This document shows, one piece after another, positions 28,147 to 38,147 of a stretch of DNA of 64,000 nt (positions are counted from its first letter, which is position 1; the number at the start of each line of letters is the position of its first letter). The notes under the pieces were generated by a model. The model was not told where the DNA came from. It searched no databases and saw nothing but the letters and a program-made list of their open reading frames with translations. The stretch comes from Psychrobacter arenosus. Lineage in GTDB: Bacteria > Pseudomonadota > Gammaproteobacteria > Pseudomonadales > Moraxellaceae. The stretch lies in the NCBI RefSeq assembly GCF_904848165.1, contig NZ_LR884459.1, positions 682,001 to 746,000 on the forward strand, read 5' to 3'. Made by a program: the position numbers and the translations under genes.

Positions 28147-28312
28147 GCGCAAAATCTGTGCCAAAGCGAGCGGACATGATACTTTTACGAACCACGACTT
28201 ATGCAACTTAGTCTGTTTCGTAATTGCTATCAATAATGTCTTCTCGCTTTTTTGTGGCCAATTTTTGGCATCACAGAGCGAAAAAGCATCTTATAAACGA
28301 GCGGAGGCAACC

Positions 28313-29575
28313 TTGAATACAGTGGCATCACCAGCAGTAGCAAGCGAAGAGACAGCAGCAATTTTAGCATTGGCAGATGGCACTATCTTTCGTGGTATCA
28401 GCATCGGCGCTATCGGACACCGCGTCGGCGAAGTTGTCTTCAACACCGCGATGACCGGTTATCAAGAGATCCTAACCGACCCCAGCTATGCCAAACAGCT
28501 CGTCACCCTCACCTACCCGCACATCGGCAATACCGGCACCAATAATGAAGACAGCGAATCAGGCAACGTGGTTGAGCGTCATCAAGTTTGGGCAGAAGGC
28601 CTGATCATTCGTGACGCCACTATGGTCACCTCAAACTTCCGTAACAGCGAGTCTTTATCTGACTATTTAAAGAACCACGACACGGTAGCTATCGCTGAAA
28701 TCGATACCCGTAGATTGACCCGTATCCTGCGTGAGACTGGTGCACAAAGTGGCTGTATTTTAACCGCAGCTGCGGGCGCGACCTTGAGCAGTGAAGACGA
28801 GCAAAAAGCCATCAAATTAGCACAAGGCTTTGCCGGCTTAACTGGTATGGACCTAGCTAAAGAGTGCTGCCATCCAGAAGGCTATACTTGGACGGAAGGG
28901 ACTTGGGAATTGGCAGATACGCTATTAAATCGTGATAGCGACAGCAGTGCCAACAGCACAACTGGTGGCTACTTTAAAGAATTGGGCAACCACATCGAGC
29001 AAAAATACAATGTCGTCGCTTATGACTTTGGTACGAAAACCAATATCTTACGCATGCTAGTCGACCGTGGCTGCAAAGTGACCGTAGTTCCTGCTGACAC
29101 CCCTATCGCTGACGTACTGGCGCAAAACCCAGACGGTATATTCTTATCGAATGGCCCTGGCGACCCAGCGGCTTGTACTTATGCTATCGATGCCGTGCGT
29201 CACGTGATTGAAGAAACGGACATCCCGACTTTCGGTATCTGCTTAGGCCACCAGCTCGTTGGTCTGGCTAGCGGCGCTAAGACTGTTAAGATGAAAACGG
29301 GTCATCATGGGGCTAACCATCCGGTGCAAGACTTGGACAAAGGCATCGTCATGATCACCAGTCAAAACCACGGTTTTGCAGTCGATGAAACCACCCTACC
29401 TGATAACGTTAGGTCTACGCATCGCTCATTGTTTGACGGTACAAACCAAGGTATCGAGCTGACCAATAAGCCAGTCTTTAGCTTCCAAGGTCACCCTGAA
29501 GCCAGCCCTGGCCCGCATGACTGTGCGCCATTATTCGATCGCTTTATTGACATGATGGCCACTGCAAAAGCTTAG
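28313..29575 (+). CDS. carA: Carbamoyl-phosphate synthase small subunit
   Basis: CarA is the glutaminase half of carbamoyl-phosphate synthase, passing ammonia to CarB for pyrimidine and arginine synthesis. The N-terminal domain is seen in [14 protein letters not shown] and [12 protein letters not shown]. The amidotransferase has LSNGPGDPA and the nucleophile Cys in [13 protein letters not shown], with the HPE pair in [13 protein letters not shown]. The start is best read as TTG at 28313, with GGAGG five bases upstream, giving 420 residues. The longer in-frame reading upstream looks like untranslated leader. carB follows after 296 bases. Confidence 0.94.
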   Translation: MNTVASPAVASEETAAILALADGTIFRGISIGAIGHRVGEVVFNTAMTGYQEILTDPSYAKQLVTLTYPHIGNTGTNNEDSESGNVVERHQVWAEGLIIRDATMVTSNFRNSESLSDYLKNHDTVAIAEIDTRRLTRILRETGAQSGCILTAAAGATLSSEDEQKAIKLAQGFAGLTGMDLAKECCHPEGYTWTEGTWELADTLLNRDSDSSANSTTGGYFKELGNHIEQKYNVVAYDFGTKTNILRMLVDRGCKVTVVPADTPIADVLAQNPDGIFLSNGPGDPAACTYAIDAVRHVIEETDIPTFGICLGHQLVGLASGAKTVKMKTGHHGANHPVQDLDKGIVMITSQNHGFAVDETTLPDNVRSTHRSLFDGTNQGIELTNKPVFSFQGHPEASPGPHDCAPLFDRFIDMMATAKA

Positions 29576-29612
29576 CACTCTACGTTTTTATCAGCCTATC
29601 TTTAGCGCTACC

Positions 29613-29640
29613 ATTAAGCTGCTTATTGCGGCAGCTTAAT
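29613..29640. repeat. Hairpin between carA and carB
   Basis: ATTAAGCTGC and GCAGCTTAAT are perfect 10-base complements around an 8-base loop. No T-run follows, so it may be a processing or partial attenuation signal rather than a full terminator. Confidence 0.6.
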
Positions 29641-29871
29641 GTCTAACTTGCGCTTTGGATACTGAGCCTGACTGACGGTCTTAACTACTTAAAGATAATA
29701 GTCAGATTGCTAATGACAGTTAAGCCCGTTATAAGACGACCCGCTCGACCCCATATATACTCATTATAGATAGTATTAACGATAGCAACGGCTACCCACA
29801 GCTCCACAGGCCACCGCCTACCCATACTGCCGCTATAACTATTAACTCGCCAAATAGGATTTAAATACGCC

Positions 29872-32800
29872 ATGCCAAAACGTACCGACATAAAAAGCAT
29901 TCTAATCATCGGCGCAGGCCCTATCGTCATCGGGCAAGCGTGTGAGTTTGATTACTCAGGCGCACAGGCGTGTAAAGCCCTTAAAGAAGAAGGCTACCGA
30001 GTCATCTTGGTCAACTCAAACCCAGCGACGATCATGACTGATCCGGCCATGGCAGATGCCACTTATATCGAGCCGATTACTTGGCAGACGGTTGAGCAAA
30101 TCATCGATAAAGAACGCCCAGACGCTATCCTACCTACGATGGGTGGTCAAACAGCTTTGAACTGTGCCCTAGAATTAGACAAGCACGGTGTATTAGCAAA
30201 ATACGGTTGTGAATTAATTGGCGCGAGTAAAGACGCTATCGAAATGGCAGAAGACCGCGACTTATTTGACCAAGCGATGAAGCGTATTGGCCTAGAATGT
30301 CCGCGTGCCGATATTGCCAACAACATGGAACAAGCGTTTGAGATTCAAGCGAAACTTGGCTTCCCGACCATCATCCGTCCTTCTTATACGATGGGTGGCT
30401 CGGGCGGCGGTATCGCTTATAACCGTGATGAGTTCATCGAAATTTGTGAGCGTGGTTTTGACCTATCGCCTACCCATCAATTGCTAATCGATGAGTCATT
30501 AATCGGTTGGAAAGAGTACGAGATGGAAGTGGTTCGTGACAAAAACGACAACTGCATCATCGTCTGTACCATTGAAAACTTTGACCCAATGGGTGTGCAT
30601 ACTGGCGACTCAATTACAGTCGCTCCAGCGCAGACTTTGACCGATAAAGAATACCAAATTATGCGTAATGCCTCCTTGGCAGTACTACGTGAAATCGGTG
30701 TTGAAACCGGTGGTTCTAACGTCCAGTTCGGTATCAACCCAGAGACGGGTCGTATGGTCGTCATCGAGATGAACCCACGCGTCTCACGCTCGTCAGCACT
30801 AGCCTCAAAAGCGACTGGCTTCCCTATCGCCAAAATCGCAGCGAAACTAGCGGTCGGTTATACCCTAGATGAGCTACAAAACGACATCACTGGCGGCAAG
30901 ACACCAGCGAGCTTTGAGCCGGCTATCGATTACGTCGTCACCAAGATTCCACGTTTTAACTTTGAAAAATTCCCACAAGCGGACAACATCCTATCGACCC
31001 AGATGAAGTCAGTAGGCGAAGTCATGGCGATTGGCCGTAACTTCCAAGAGTCTATGCAAAAAGCTATCCGCGGTATGGAAACAGGCGCGAATGGTTTTGA
31101 CGAGCAAATCGACTTTGCGGCTATCAAAGACGGCAAGCTGTCTAAAGACAAAGCTATGGCGGATGTTAAAAATCGCCTAACCGTCCCTACGCCAGAACGC
31201 CTCTACTACATCGCAGATGCTTTCCGTTTGGGTATGAGCGTTGATGACGTGTTTGCTTTGACCAACATCGACCCTTGGTTCTTGGTGCAAATCGAAGATA
31301 TCGTAGCGACCGAAGAACGGGTGAAAGCACTAGGTTTTGGCGGTCTTAACGCCGATAACTTACGCCGCTTTAAACGTAAAGGCTTATCTGATTTACGCCT
31401 AGCGACTCTACTGGGTGTATCACAAAAGCAACTGCGCAAAAAACGTTGGGATTTAAACATTTATCCTGTGTATAAGCGCGTGGATACTTGTGCTGCTGAG
31501 TTTGCTACTTCAACGGCGTATATGTATTCGACCTATGATGAAGAGTGTGAAGCCAATCCAACGGACAAAAAGAAAATCATGGTCATCGGTGGCGGTCCTA
31601 ACCGTATTGGTCAAGGGATCGAGTTTGATTATTGCTGTGTACACGCGGCATTGGCCATGCGCGAAGACGGTTACGAGACCATCATGGTCAACTGTAACCC
31701 TGAAACTGTCTCTACCGACTATGACACTTCAGACCGCCTCTACTTTGAGCCTATCACTCTAGAAGACGTGCTAGAAATCGTCCGTATCGAAAAACCAGAC
31801 GGCGTCATCGTGCAGTACGGTGGTCAGACGCCATTGAAACTTGCCCGTGCTTTAGAAGCTGCTGGCGTGAACATCATCGGTACCTCACCAGACGCTATCG
31901 ACCGTGCTGAAGACCGTGAGCGCTTCCAGCATATGATCCAACAGCTTAACCTAGTGCAACCTACCAATGCGCTAGCGACCAGCTTAGAAGATGGTCTGAT
32001 TAAAGCGAAAGACGTAGGCTATCCATTAGTCGTCCGCCCATCATACGTCTTGGGTGGCCGTGCTATGGAAATCGTCTATAACGAAGACGAGTTAAGACAC
32101 TACCTACGCACTGCGGTACAAGCTTCAAACGAAGCGCCTGTGCTACTAGACCGTTTCTTAGACGACGCTATCGAAGTCGATGTCGACTGTATCTGTGACG
32201 GTACCGACGTCGTGATTGGCGGTATCATGCAGCATATCGAGCAAGCGGGCGTTCACTCTGGTGACTCGGCTTGTTCACTACCGCCGTACTCATTATCAGA
32301 AGAACTATGCGATGTGATGCGCGCGCAAACCGTTGCTATGGCGAAAGAGTTGGGCGTAGTCGGTCTAATGAACGTGCAGTTTGCGGTCAAAGGCGAGACG
32401 GTTTATATCTTGGAAGTGAACCCACGTGCTGCCCGTACGGTACCTTTCGTCTCTAAATGTATCGGCGCATCATTGGCTAAAATCGCTGCCCGTTGTATGG
32501 CGGGTACTAGCTTAAAAGACCAAGGCTTTACCCAAGAAATCGTGCCGTCATTCTTCTCGGTAAAAGAAGCGGTCTTCCCGTTTGCGAAGTTCCCTGGCGT
32601 TGACCCAGTATTGAGCCCTGAAATGAAATCAACGGGTGAAGTTATGGGCGTGGGCAAAACTTTCGGCGAAGCTTTCTATAAAGCCATCATCGGTACCGGT
32701 GAGCGTCTGCCAGGTCTGCCGCAGGAAGGCGAAACTAAGACTGCCTTTATATCAGTACGTGACAGCGATAAAGAAAGCGTCGTCGCTATCGCACAACAAC

Positions 32801-33138
32801 TGAGCGACTATGGCTTTAAAATCGTAGCGACTGCCGGTACGCAAAAGGTACTTGAAGCGCATGGCGTAGACAGCAAGCTAATCAACAAATTCACCGAAGG
32901 TCGTCCGCATATCGTAGATGCTATCAAAAATGGCGAAATCGATATCATCTTAAACACGACTGAAGGTAAGCAAGCGCAAGAGGACTCGTTCTCTATTCGC
33001 CGTAACGCCTTACAAGGTAAAGTGTTCTATGTGACCACCCTAGGCGCAGCGGATGCCGTTTGTAAGTCTTACTCTGTACAGCTGCCGTTTGAGGTCTATA
33101 AGCTGCAAGACCTACATGAGCAAGCCAAAGCGCTATAA
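29872..33138 (+). CDS. carB: Carbamoyl-phosphate synthase large subunit
   Basis: CarB makes carbamoyl phosphate from bicarbonate, ammonia and two ATP. At 1088 residues it is full length. The two homologous halves begin with [21 protein letters not shown] and [20 protein letters not shown], each with an ATP-grasp core ([12 protein letters not shown] and [11 protein letters not shown]). The C-terminal MGS-like domain ([13 protein letters not shown] to [15 protein letters not shown]) is the usual site of allosteric control. A terminator lies about 90 bases downstream. Confidence 0.97.
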   Translation: MPKRTDIKSILIIGAGPIVIGQACEFDYSGAQACKALKEEGYRVILVNSNPATIMTDPAMADATYIEPITWQTVEQIIDKERPDAILPTMGGQTALNCALELDKHGVLAKYGCELIGASKDAIEMAEDRDLFDQAMKRIGLECPRADIANNMEQAFEIQAKLGFPTIIRPSYTMGGSGGGIAYNRDEFIEICERGFDLSPTHQLLIDESLIGWKEYEMEVVRDKNDNCIIVCTIENFDPMGVHTGDSITVAPAQTLTDKEYQIMRNASLAVLREIGVETGGSNVQFGINPETGRMVVIEMNPRVSRSSALASKATGFPIAKIAAKLAVGYTLDELQNDITGGKTPASFEPAIDYVVTKIPRFNFEKFPQADNILSTQMKSVGEVMAIGRNFQESMQKAIRGMETGANGFDEQIDFAAIKDGKLSKDKAMADVKNRLTVPTPERLYYIADAFRLGMSVDDVFALTNIDPWFLVQIEDIVATEERVKALGFGGLNADNLRRFKRKGLSDLRLATLLGVSQKQLRKKRWDLNIYPVYKRVDTCAAEFATSTAYMYSTYDEECEANPTDKKKIMVIGGGPNRIGQGIEFDYCCVHAALAMREDGYETIMVNCNPETVSTDYDTSDRLYFEPITLEDVLEIVRIEKPDGVIVQYGGQTPLKLARALEAAGVNIIGTSPDAIDRAEDRERFQHMIQQLNLVQPTNALATSLEDGLIKAKDVGYPLVVRPSYVLGGRAMEIVYNEDELRHYLRTAVQASNEAPVLLDRFLDDAIEVDVDCICDGTDVVIGGIMQHIEQAGVHSGDSACSLPPYSLSEELCDVMRAQTVAMAKELGVVGLMNVQFAVKGETVYILEVNPRAARTVPFVSKCIGASLAKIAARCMAGTSLKDQGFTQEIVPSFFSVKEAVFPFAKFPGVDPVLSPEMKSTGEVMGVGKTFGEAFYKAIIGTGERLPGLPQEGETKTAFISVRDSDKESVVAIAQQLSDYGFKIVATAGTQKVLEAHGVDSKLINKFTEGRPHIVDAIKNGEIDIILNTTEGKQAQEDSFSIRRNALQGKVFYVTTLGAADAVCKSYSVQLPFEVYKLQDLHEQAKAL

Positions 33139-33225
33139 GGCTTTGCTGTAGGAAAATAGACGGTAGCAAAACCGTTTAAAAAAGCAGCTTTAACCGCTTG
33201 TGATAAGAAAAATAGCCATAAAATT

Positions 33226-33252
33226 AAGCGTCTGTTTAGCAGGCGCTTTTTT
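33226..33252 (+). terminator. Rho-independent terminator of carB
   Basis: AAGCGTCTG-TTTAG-CAGGCGCTT followed by TTTT is a short GC-rich hairpin with a T-run, located 88 bases past the carB stop. Confidence 0.85.
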
Positions 33253-33796
33253 GTGCTTGTTCATTTATTGCTAATATTTTATAAATACTGACTCGATTGT
33301 GTTTATTATTAAACCAGTATTACTGAGTCTTTGTTTGCCGTGCCTTACTTTTTTAGGGGCGTTAAAATAGAGACTTATTAGTCAATATTTGCGTTAAGCT
33401 TACCCGAATTACTGCTATTCACCAGTTGGGAAAGCTGCTACTATAATAGTCGATTTGAGATGTGGCACATCCTGATTAGATTGCGTATAATAGGACCACA
33501 GAGACATAATTATTGTTTCATACTCATAGACTTATTTAAATTATATTGTGAATGCACCCCAATGATTTGGGGTGTTCTGTTATGTGTGGGGCAAAACTCA
33601 CCACTGATAATGAGACCTATAATAAAGGTGTCCTATAGTTAATTTGCCCAGAATCCGCACTATTCTGTTTTATATCTTTTTTATCTAACTTGACCAAGCC
33701 ATACCGCGCTAAGCTAGTCACTCATTGTTTCGGGGACTGCCTTAGTCATGTGCGTTTCGTCAGATTGTTATTATTAAATAGTTAAGGAAATCTACT
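33253..33796. other. Intergenic region upstream of greA with a possible short transcript
   Basis: About 540 bases between the carB terminator and greA. TTCACC (33418-33423) and TATAAT (33442-33447) form a promoter with an 18-base spacer. A second TATAAT lies at 33486-33491. A perfect hairpin, CACCCCAA-TGAT-TTGGGGTG, is at 33555-33574. This could be a greA leader or a separate short RNA. The 60-codon frame at 33460-33642 runs through these elements and is not credible. Confidence 0.4.
33454..33585 (+). ncRNA. Candidate small RNA or greA leader
   Basis: The segment starts about seven bases after a consensus -10 (33442-33447). It contains a small hairpin, GATGT-GGC-ACATC, near its start and ends with an 8-bp perfect GC-rich stem (33555-33574) followed by the weak U-tract TTCTGTTAT. 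That is the shape of a short terminated transcript. The tail is poor, so partial read-through into greA is possible. No RNA family is recognised. Confidence 0.25.
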
Positions 33797-34273
33797 ATGC
33801 AACGTTATCCAATGACCCCACAAGGGCACGCTGCACTCGAAGCTGAATTAAAAACACTGAAGACCGTTGACCGTCCGCGTATCACAGCGTCTATCGCTGA
33901 AGCCCGCGAACATGGTGACTTAAAAGAAAACGCTGAATACCATGCCGCTCGTGAGCAGCAAGGGTTTTGTGAAGCGCGTATCCGTGATATCGAAGCCAAA
34001 CTTTCGGGCGCTCAAGTCATTGATCCGGCTGCCCTACCGCGCGAAGGCCGTGTGATTTTTGGTGTGACCGTGGTGATTGAGAACTTGGACACCGAAGAAG
34101 AAAAGACCTACCAAATCGTGGGTGATGACGAAGCCGACTTTAAAGCCGGTAAAATCTCAGTCAACTCGCCTATCGCGCGTGGTTTGATTGGCAAGTCTGA
34201 AGGCGATGAAGTGCGCATCGAAACCCCAAGCGGTGTGGTCGAATACGAAATCATGAAAGTGATTTACGAGTAA
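33797..34273 (+). CDS. greA: Transcription elongation factor GreA
   Basis: GreA rescues backtracked RNA polymerase by stimulating transcript cleavage. The 158 residues have the N-terminal coiled coil ([20 protein letters not shown] to [18 protein letters not shown]), with the acidic tip residues in DLKENAEY, and a C-terminal FKBP-like domain ending in [19 protein letters not shown] precedes the ATG, and a strong terminator follows. Confidence 0.97.
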   Translation: MQRYPMTPQGHAALEAELKTLKTVDRPRITASIAEAREHGDLKENAEYHAAREQQGFCEARIRDIEAKLSGAQVIDPAALPREGRVIFGVTVVIENLDTEEEKTYQIVGDDEADFKAGKISVNSPIARGLIGKSEGDEVRIETPSGVVEYEIMKVIYE

Positions 34274-34293
34274 TAACTACAGCCTGCTAGGCA

Positions 34294-34344
34294 AATGCTC
34301 CCGATAAGTTCAGTGATGACTGAGGCTTATCGGGGGCATTTTTT
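34294..34344 (+). terminator. Rho-independent terminator of greA
   Basis: AATGCTCCCGATAAG (34294-34308) pairs with CTTATCGGGGGCATT (34326-34340) and TTTT follows. The stem is long, with one G-T pair. Confidence 0.9.
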
Positions 34345-34702
34345 ATGCCTGTCGGTTTTTTTAGGCTGATTGCAGAATTATAAACATACCGTATTAGCGC
34401 TTAGTTACTAGTTTTAAAACTGTCCTCAATTGTACCGCTAGCACTAACCTTCTCTAAGGCCAACTTTACTACTGATTTCACCGTATTTTGATAAACTTTA
34501 TAAACCTATAAACACTTGTTTATTATCCTCATTTTTTATAACACGTCACTCCTAAGACTTACAGTACGCTAGCAAAATTTGCTGTGAATTTACACAACGC
34601 TAGCTATTGCCTGCCGACGGCTCGGGGCATAATAACTTTTTAGAGGACATAAAATTAATATAAAAAGCTAACATGCTATTTAATACTTACAAGGACCGTC
34701 TC
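34345..34702. other. Intergenic region between the greA terminator and the secreted-protein gene
   Basis: About 360 AT-rich bases. Short palindromes (GCTAGC occurs three times) are present without larger structure. A promoter for the gene at 34703 is expected; CATAAT around 34628-34633 is a possible -10. Nothing else is visible. Confidence 0.3.
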
Positions 34703-35533
34703 ATGACCTTATCTACTCGCTCAACTGCTCTAACTGTTTTAGGCACAAGCTTGATGCTAGCCGCTACTGCAAGCCATGCCGCTCCTGAGGTGACCGTAGT
34801 ACAGCCTGTCACCGGCAGTACCACTATGGTCGAGCAATATTCGAATGGTCAGGTCGCTACTATTACGGCGACCCCCAATGGCATTACTATGCGTAATGGG
34901 ATGCCTTATGCCGTCACACAAGTGACCAATGTGCCGCGTTATAGCTATAGCGTACAAGGGGCTGCCGTGGTAAATGCACCAGTGGGCACGACCGTGTCAG
35001 TAGCTAATGCACCCGCTACGATAGTGAGTGCGCCTATGCCTGTGCAAAATGTACAGCAAGTCGCTGTGCAACAGGTAGCGGTAGCGGCGCCTGCGGTGAC
35101 CAATCAATTAACGACCACAGTTGCTCTAGACACGTTGCAGCTGACGCCAACCTTTAGTACACCCAATGTGGTCAATGCGCAAACCAAGGTCATGAAGATT
35201 TTAAAAGACAGCACGGGTAAAGAATTCGCGGTACCTGCCAATCACGTGGCGCCTGGTGATGTGATCGAATACCAGACTACTTATATCAATACTACGCCAC
35301 AGCCAGTGAGCAATATTAATGCGACGGTATCGCTACCGAATGGCGTCAAGCTAGTTTCACTGAATAGTCCGATCACTACGCTAGCCACCACAGGCGGTGA
35401 CAGCTATCAAACGATTAGCCAAGTGGGCAATACAACAGTGATTCAAGAGAACTATACGGGTCTAAAATGGGACTTGGTGAATTTAGCGCCTAATGCGAAA
35501 CAGACGGTGACTATGCGGGCTAAAGTGCAGTAA
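34703..35533 (+). CDS. Secreted protein with a DUF11-like beta-sandwich domain
   Basis: A 276-residue protein. The signal peptide ends in ATASHA before APEVTVVQ. The middle (about 85-130) is rich in Val, Ala and Gln (QNVQQVAVQQVAVAAPAV) and looks like a linker. The C-terminal 110 residues resemble a DUF11/conserved-repeat domain: VAPGDVIEYQTTYINTTPQPVSNINATVSLP. Such domains occur in surface proteins. The ATG at 34703 has AAGGA seven bases upstream; the one at 34673 lacks a site. Confidence 0.7.
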   Translation: MTLSTRSTALTVLGTSLMLAATASHAAPEVTVVQPVTGSTTMVEQYSNGQVATITATPNGITMRNGMPYAVTQVTNVPRYSYSVQGAAVVNAPVGTTVSVANAPATIVSAPMPVQNVQQVAVQQVAVAAPAVTNQLTTTVALDTLQLTPTFSTPNVVNAQTKVMKILKDSTGKEFAVPANHVAPGDVIEYQTTYINTTPQPVSNINATVSLPNGVKLVSLNSPITTLATTGGDSYQTISQVGNTTVIQENYTGLKWDLVNLAPNAKQTVTMRAKVQ

Positions 35534-35652
35534 AGCTAAGCCAGTAGCCTATATAGAATAGCGTTTGTAAAATAGCTTCAATAAACTAGCGTCGATGACC
35601 TAGCTTATATATACAGAAAATTTCAAGTAAGACCTAGCGCCATAGGGCAACT

Positions 35653-37404
35653 ATGAAAATGATGTGGGTTTTAAGAGCAGTAGTGGTTCTGCTAGTATTA
35701 ACTTCGCTGCTTTTAATGGTAGGCCTATGGGGCTCTGGCAAAGGGGATTTAGACCGGCAAATAGATCAATTTGCTAAGCCGTATGAAGGCAGTATTTTTA
35801 GCCTTTATGAGGATAAAATATATGCCAGTGTGCCTAGCAATGGCAATTACCCCGTGGCGCAAGCTGATGTGGCTACTTTTAGACCGCTGAGCCAAGCTAA
35901 AGGCTACCAAGCCAAAAAGGTTGCTGTCGATAAAAACCATGTCTATGCCGGCAATTTAATCGTGCCTAACCTAGACCCTGCCAAAACCATAGACCTAGGC
36001 AATGACTACTATAGCGACGGACAGCATACCTACTATTTAGGCAGTAATAGCAGCAGAAATGACGACCTCAACGTTGTGGTCGAAATTTTTCAATTGCTGC
36101 TCTACGGTCTAAACCTAGGAGACAAACCGCAAACCTATCTCTACCCTATCGCCGAATTACCTCGCAGTCCTTCCCCTTATTACCCCTTATTAGAAAACGC
36201 AGTGGCAAGCGATGGTAAAGCTGTGTTTTTTCAGGGTCAATTATTACCACAGGCCGACCCTGCCACCCTGCGCCAACTTGACCAAGTCTATGACGATGGC
36301 GATAAACGACCAAGTTATGACTATTTCGCCGACCAGCACCATGTCTATTATAAAAACGAATTACTGCCGCTACCGAGCAACGCTGATATTTATAGCTTAG
36401 AGATATCAGGCAACAGTGTTGAGTCCTACCTTATCGATCCGCGCTCAGGCGCAGTGTTTATGCATGACCTGGCTTTCCCTCCTAAAAACGCCCCTTATCA
36501 ACTGATCACCCCTTATGGTGCTCACGTCTATCACGCTTTATTCAGCGCCAAAGAGGGTATCTATTTTTATGACCGCGAAACTAAGACGATAAAAAGAGCC
36601 GGGGACAATCCCTTTGCAGGCGCGCAATTTTCAGCGCTGTCTGAGTTTGTCTTCACCGATGGTAAACGTACTTTATTTTTAGACTCGACTGAGCAGTGGT
36701 CGGGAGGAAGAAAGCGGCGTCTACACTATCAGCGTACTGAGATTAAAGAGCTGCCGGGCACTAATGCTGCCCTATGGCAGAATCTGGGCAATAATCGCAG
36801 TGGTTTTGGTGGTGTTTGGCAGAACGGCGATAAGCTGTTTTATTTCGATAACCTGGGACACGGGCAACTCATTAATAATAGTATTTATGCCATCGACAGT
36901 CAGCACACTGCCAACACGCTGTTAAAAGAAGACTTGCGCTCAAGCGAGGTCAAAGATTTAATCGATAACCATAACCTTACCCCAGTTGAGGGCAGGTCTA
37001 TAGTCAGCGCTACTTCTAAATATGGCTCTACTTTTCCTAGCTTTTGGTTACTGTTATTAGCCCTCGGCATCTTTCCTATTGTGGCTTTTTTTCAAAGAAG
37101 AAATAACCTTGTATTAGCGCCCTTTATTATTAAAGACGACCAGTTACAGATGCTGTCCTTATTTGCCAAATCCTTTCAATTATCAGAGATTCGGCAGGTC
37201 GTGTTTACACCGCATTATCACCCTCGCTCTGGTCATTCCGCAAAAATGCAGGTAGTGCTTAAAAATGGCGAGCGCAGTAGGCATTACCTCTTTGCAAAAA
37301 CGGTCGGTAGAGACTCAGAAGTAGCAACTCGAGACTTTATAAGCGATCAGCAAGCGCTATTAAGAGCGCACGGTGTAGATAGCGTGGTGCAATATGATGT
37401 ATAG
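35653..37404 (+). CDS. DKNYY-family membrane-anchored protein
   Basis: A 583-residue protein with an N-terminal membrane segment (VLRAVVVLLVLTSLLLMVGLW). A large extracytoplasmic part contains repeated DKNYY-like units such as DKNHVYAGN and DQHHVYYKNELLPLP. A second membrane segment, FPSFWLLLLALGIFPIVAFF, lies near residue 465. The C-terminal 110 residues look like a cytoplasmic PH-like domain (FQLSEIRQVVFTPHYHPRSG). The role of DKNYY proteins is unknown. It may be paired with the membrane protein gene that follows 54 bases later. Confidence 0.68.
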   Translation: MKMMWVLRAVVVLLVLTSLLLMVGLWGSGKGDLDRQIDQFAKPYEGSIFSLYEDKIYASVPSNGNYPVAQADVATFRPLSQAKGYQAKKVAVDKNHVYAGNLIVPNLDPAKTIDLGNDYYSDGQHTYYLGSNSSRNDDLNVVVEIFQLLLYGLNLGDKPQTYLYPIAELPRSPSPYYPLLENAVASDGKAVFFQGQLLPQADPATLRQLDQVYDDGDKRPSYDYFADQHHVYYKNELLPLPSNADIYSLEISGNSVESYLIDPRSGAVFMHDLAFPPKNAPYQLITPYGAHVYHALFSAKEGIYFYDRETKTIKRAGDNPFAGAQFSALSEFVFTDGKRTLFLDSTEQWSGGRKRRLHYQRTEIKELPGTNAALWQNLGNNRSGFGGVWQNGDKLFYFDNLGHGQLINNSIYAIDSQHTANTLLKEDLRSSEVKDLIDNHNLTPVEGRSIVSATSKYGSTFPSFWLLLLALGIFPIVAFFQRRNNLVLAPFIIKDDQLQMLSLFAKSFQLSEIRQVVFTPHYHPRSGHSAKMQVVLKNGERSRHYLFAKTVGRDSEVATRDFISDQQALLRAHGVDSVVQYDV

Positions 37405-37458
37405 TCTAAACTCATGAAAATAATAAATTTTTTATAAATTCAAAAGTAGACTGACGGT

Positions 37459-38076
37459 GTGTCATTGACCAGCTCTCTGCTGTTGCTATCGGTAGCTACC
37501 ATGAGCCTCTTAACTTATAGAATCTTATTTTTTACCTTAATTCCTATAGGCTTATTGATTTTAATCAAGGCTGTCAAAATTCTGATTAGCGCTTCTAATG
37601 GGCAGGTTTTATTGCAGCTGCCTTATAACGATAACATCGGTGCGTTCACCATTACTAAAGCTGGGTATCATTCCATTTGGCAAAAGGGTCCGATACTGCA
37701 GAAGACCCCACTGGCTAAGTTTAGACCGCATATTCGTAATACGGTCACCGGCGAGGTAATCCCTATACACCGCTCAATAATGTCGCCACGTAGCAACAGT
37801 TTCTCTAACGGGGAAATGGAGATCTTTACTTTCCATGCGCCTAAGGGAGAGTATGAAATGTCATTAGTCACGGGCTCCAGCATCTCTAGTGTGCTACGAC
37901 TAGTGGGTAATGCCCTCCCCTTACCTGATATGGATACGAGTAAGTACTCTCTAGAAGTTCGTGAGAGTCAGTCGCAGTTTTTGACCTTTTTGGCGATTCC
38001 TATGATTTTACTTGGCGTCGCGGGCATGGCTGGTGGTTTGGTACTGGGACTAATAGCTGACCAGATATTTATTTAA
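37459..38076 (+). CDS. Membrane protein of unknown function
   Basis: A 205-residue protein with hydrophobic segments at the N-terminus (LLLLSVATMSLLTYRILFF and LIPIGLLILIKAVKILI) and the C-terminus (FLAIPMILLGVAGMAGGLVLGLIA). The middle is soluble and predicted beta-rich (YNDNIGAFTITKAGYHSIWQ). The start is uncertain: a GTG at 37459 is the outermost plausible codon and no strong ribosome site is present. It follows the DKNYY gene on the same strand. Confidence 0.6.
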   Translation: MSLTSSLLLLSVATMSLLTYRILFFTLIPIGLLILIKAVKILISASNGQVLLQLPYNDNIGAFTITKAGYHSIWQKGPILQKTPLAKFRPHIRNTVTGEVIPIHRSIMSPRSNSFSNGEMEIFTFHAPKGEYEMSLVTGSSISSVLRLVGNALPLPDMDTSKYSLEVRESQSQFLTFLAIPMILLGVAGMAGGLVLGLIADQIFI

Positions 38077-38147
38077 GCTATAATCTAGCCGTTTTTAATA
38101 AAAATCTGCCGCTAGCCTAACCTTTTACCGCTCACCCTTGAGATATT

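Noticed and set aside
29685..29930. 81-codon minus-strand frame between carA and carB
   Set aside because: It overlaps the start of carB and has no ribosome site or recognisable protein features.
33460..33642. 60-codon frame upstream of greA
   Set aside because: It overlaps promoter-like and hairpin elements, has no ribosome site and gives an unlikely protein.
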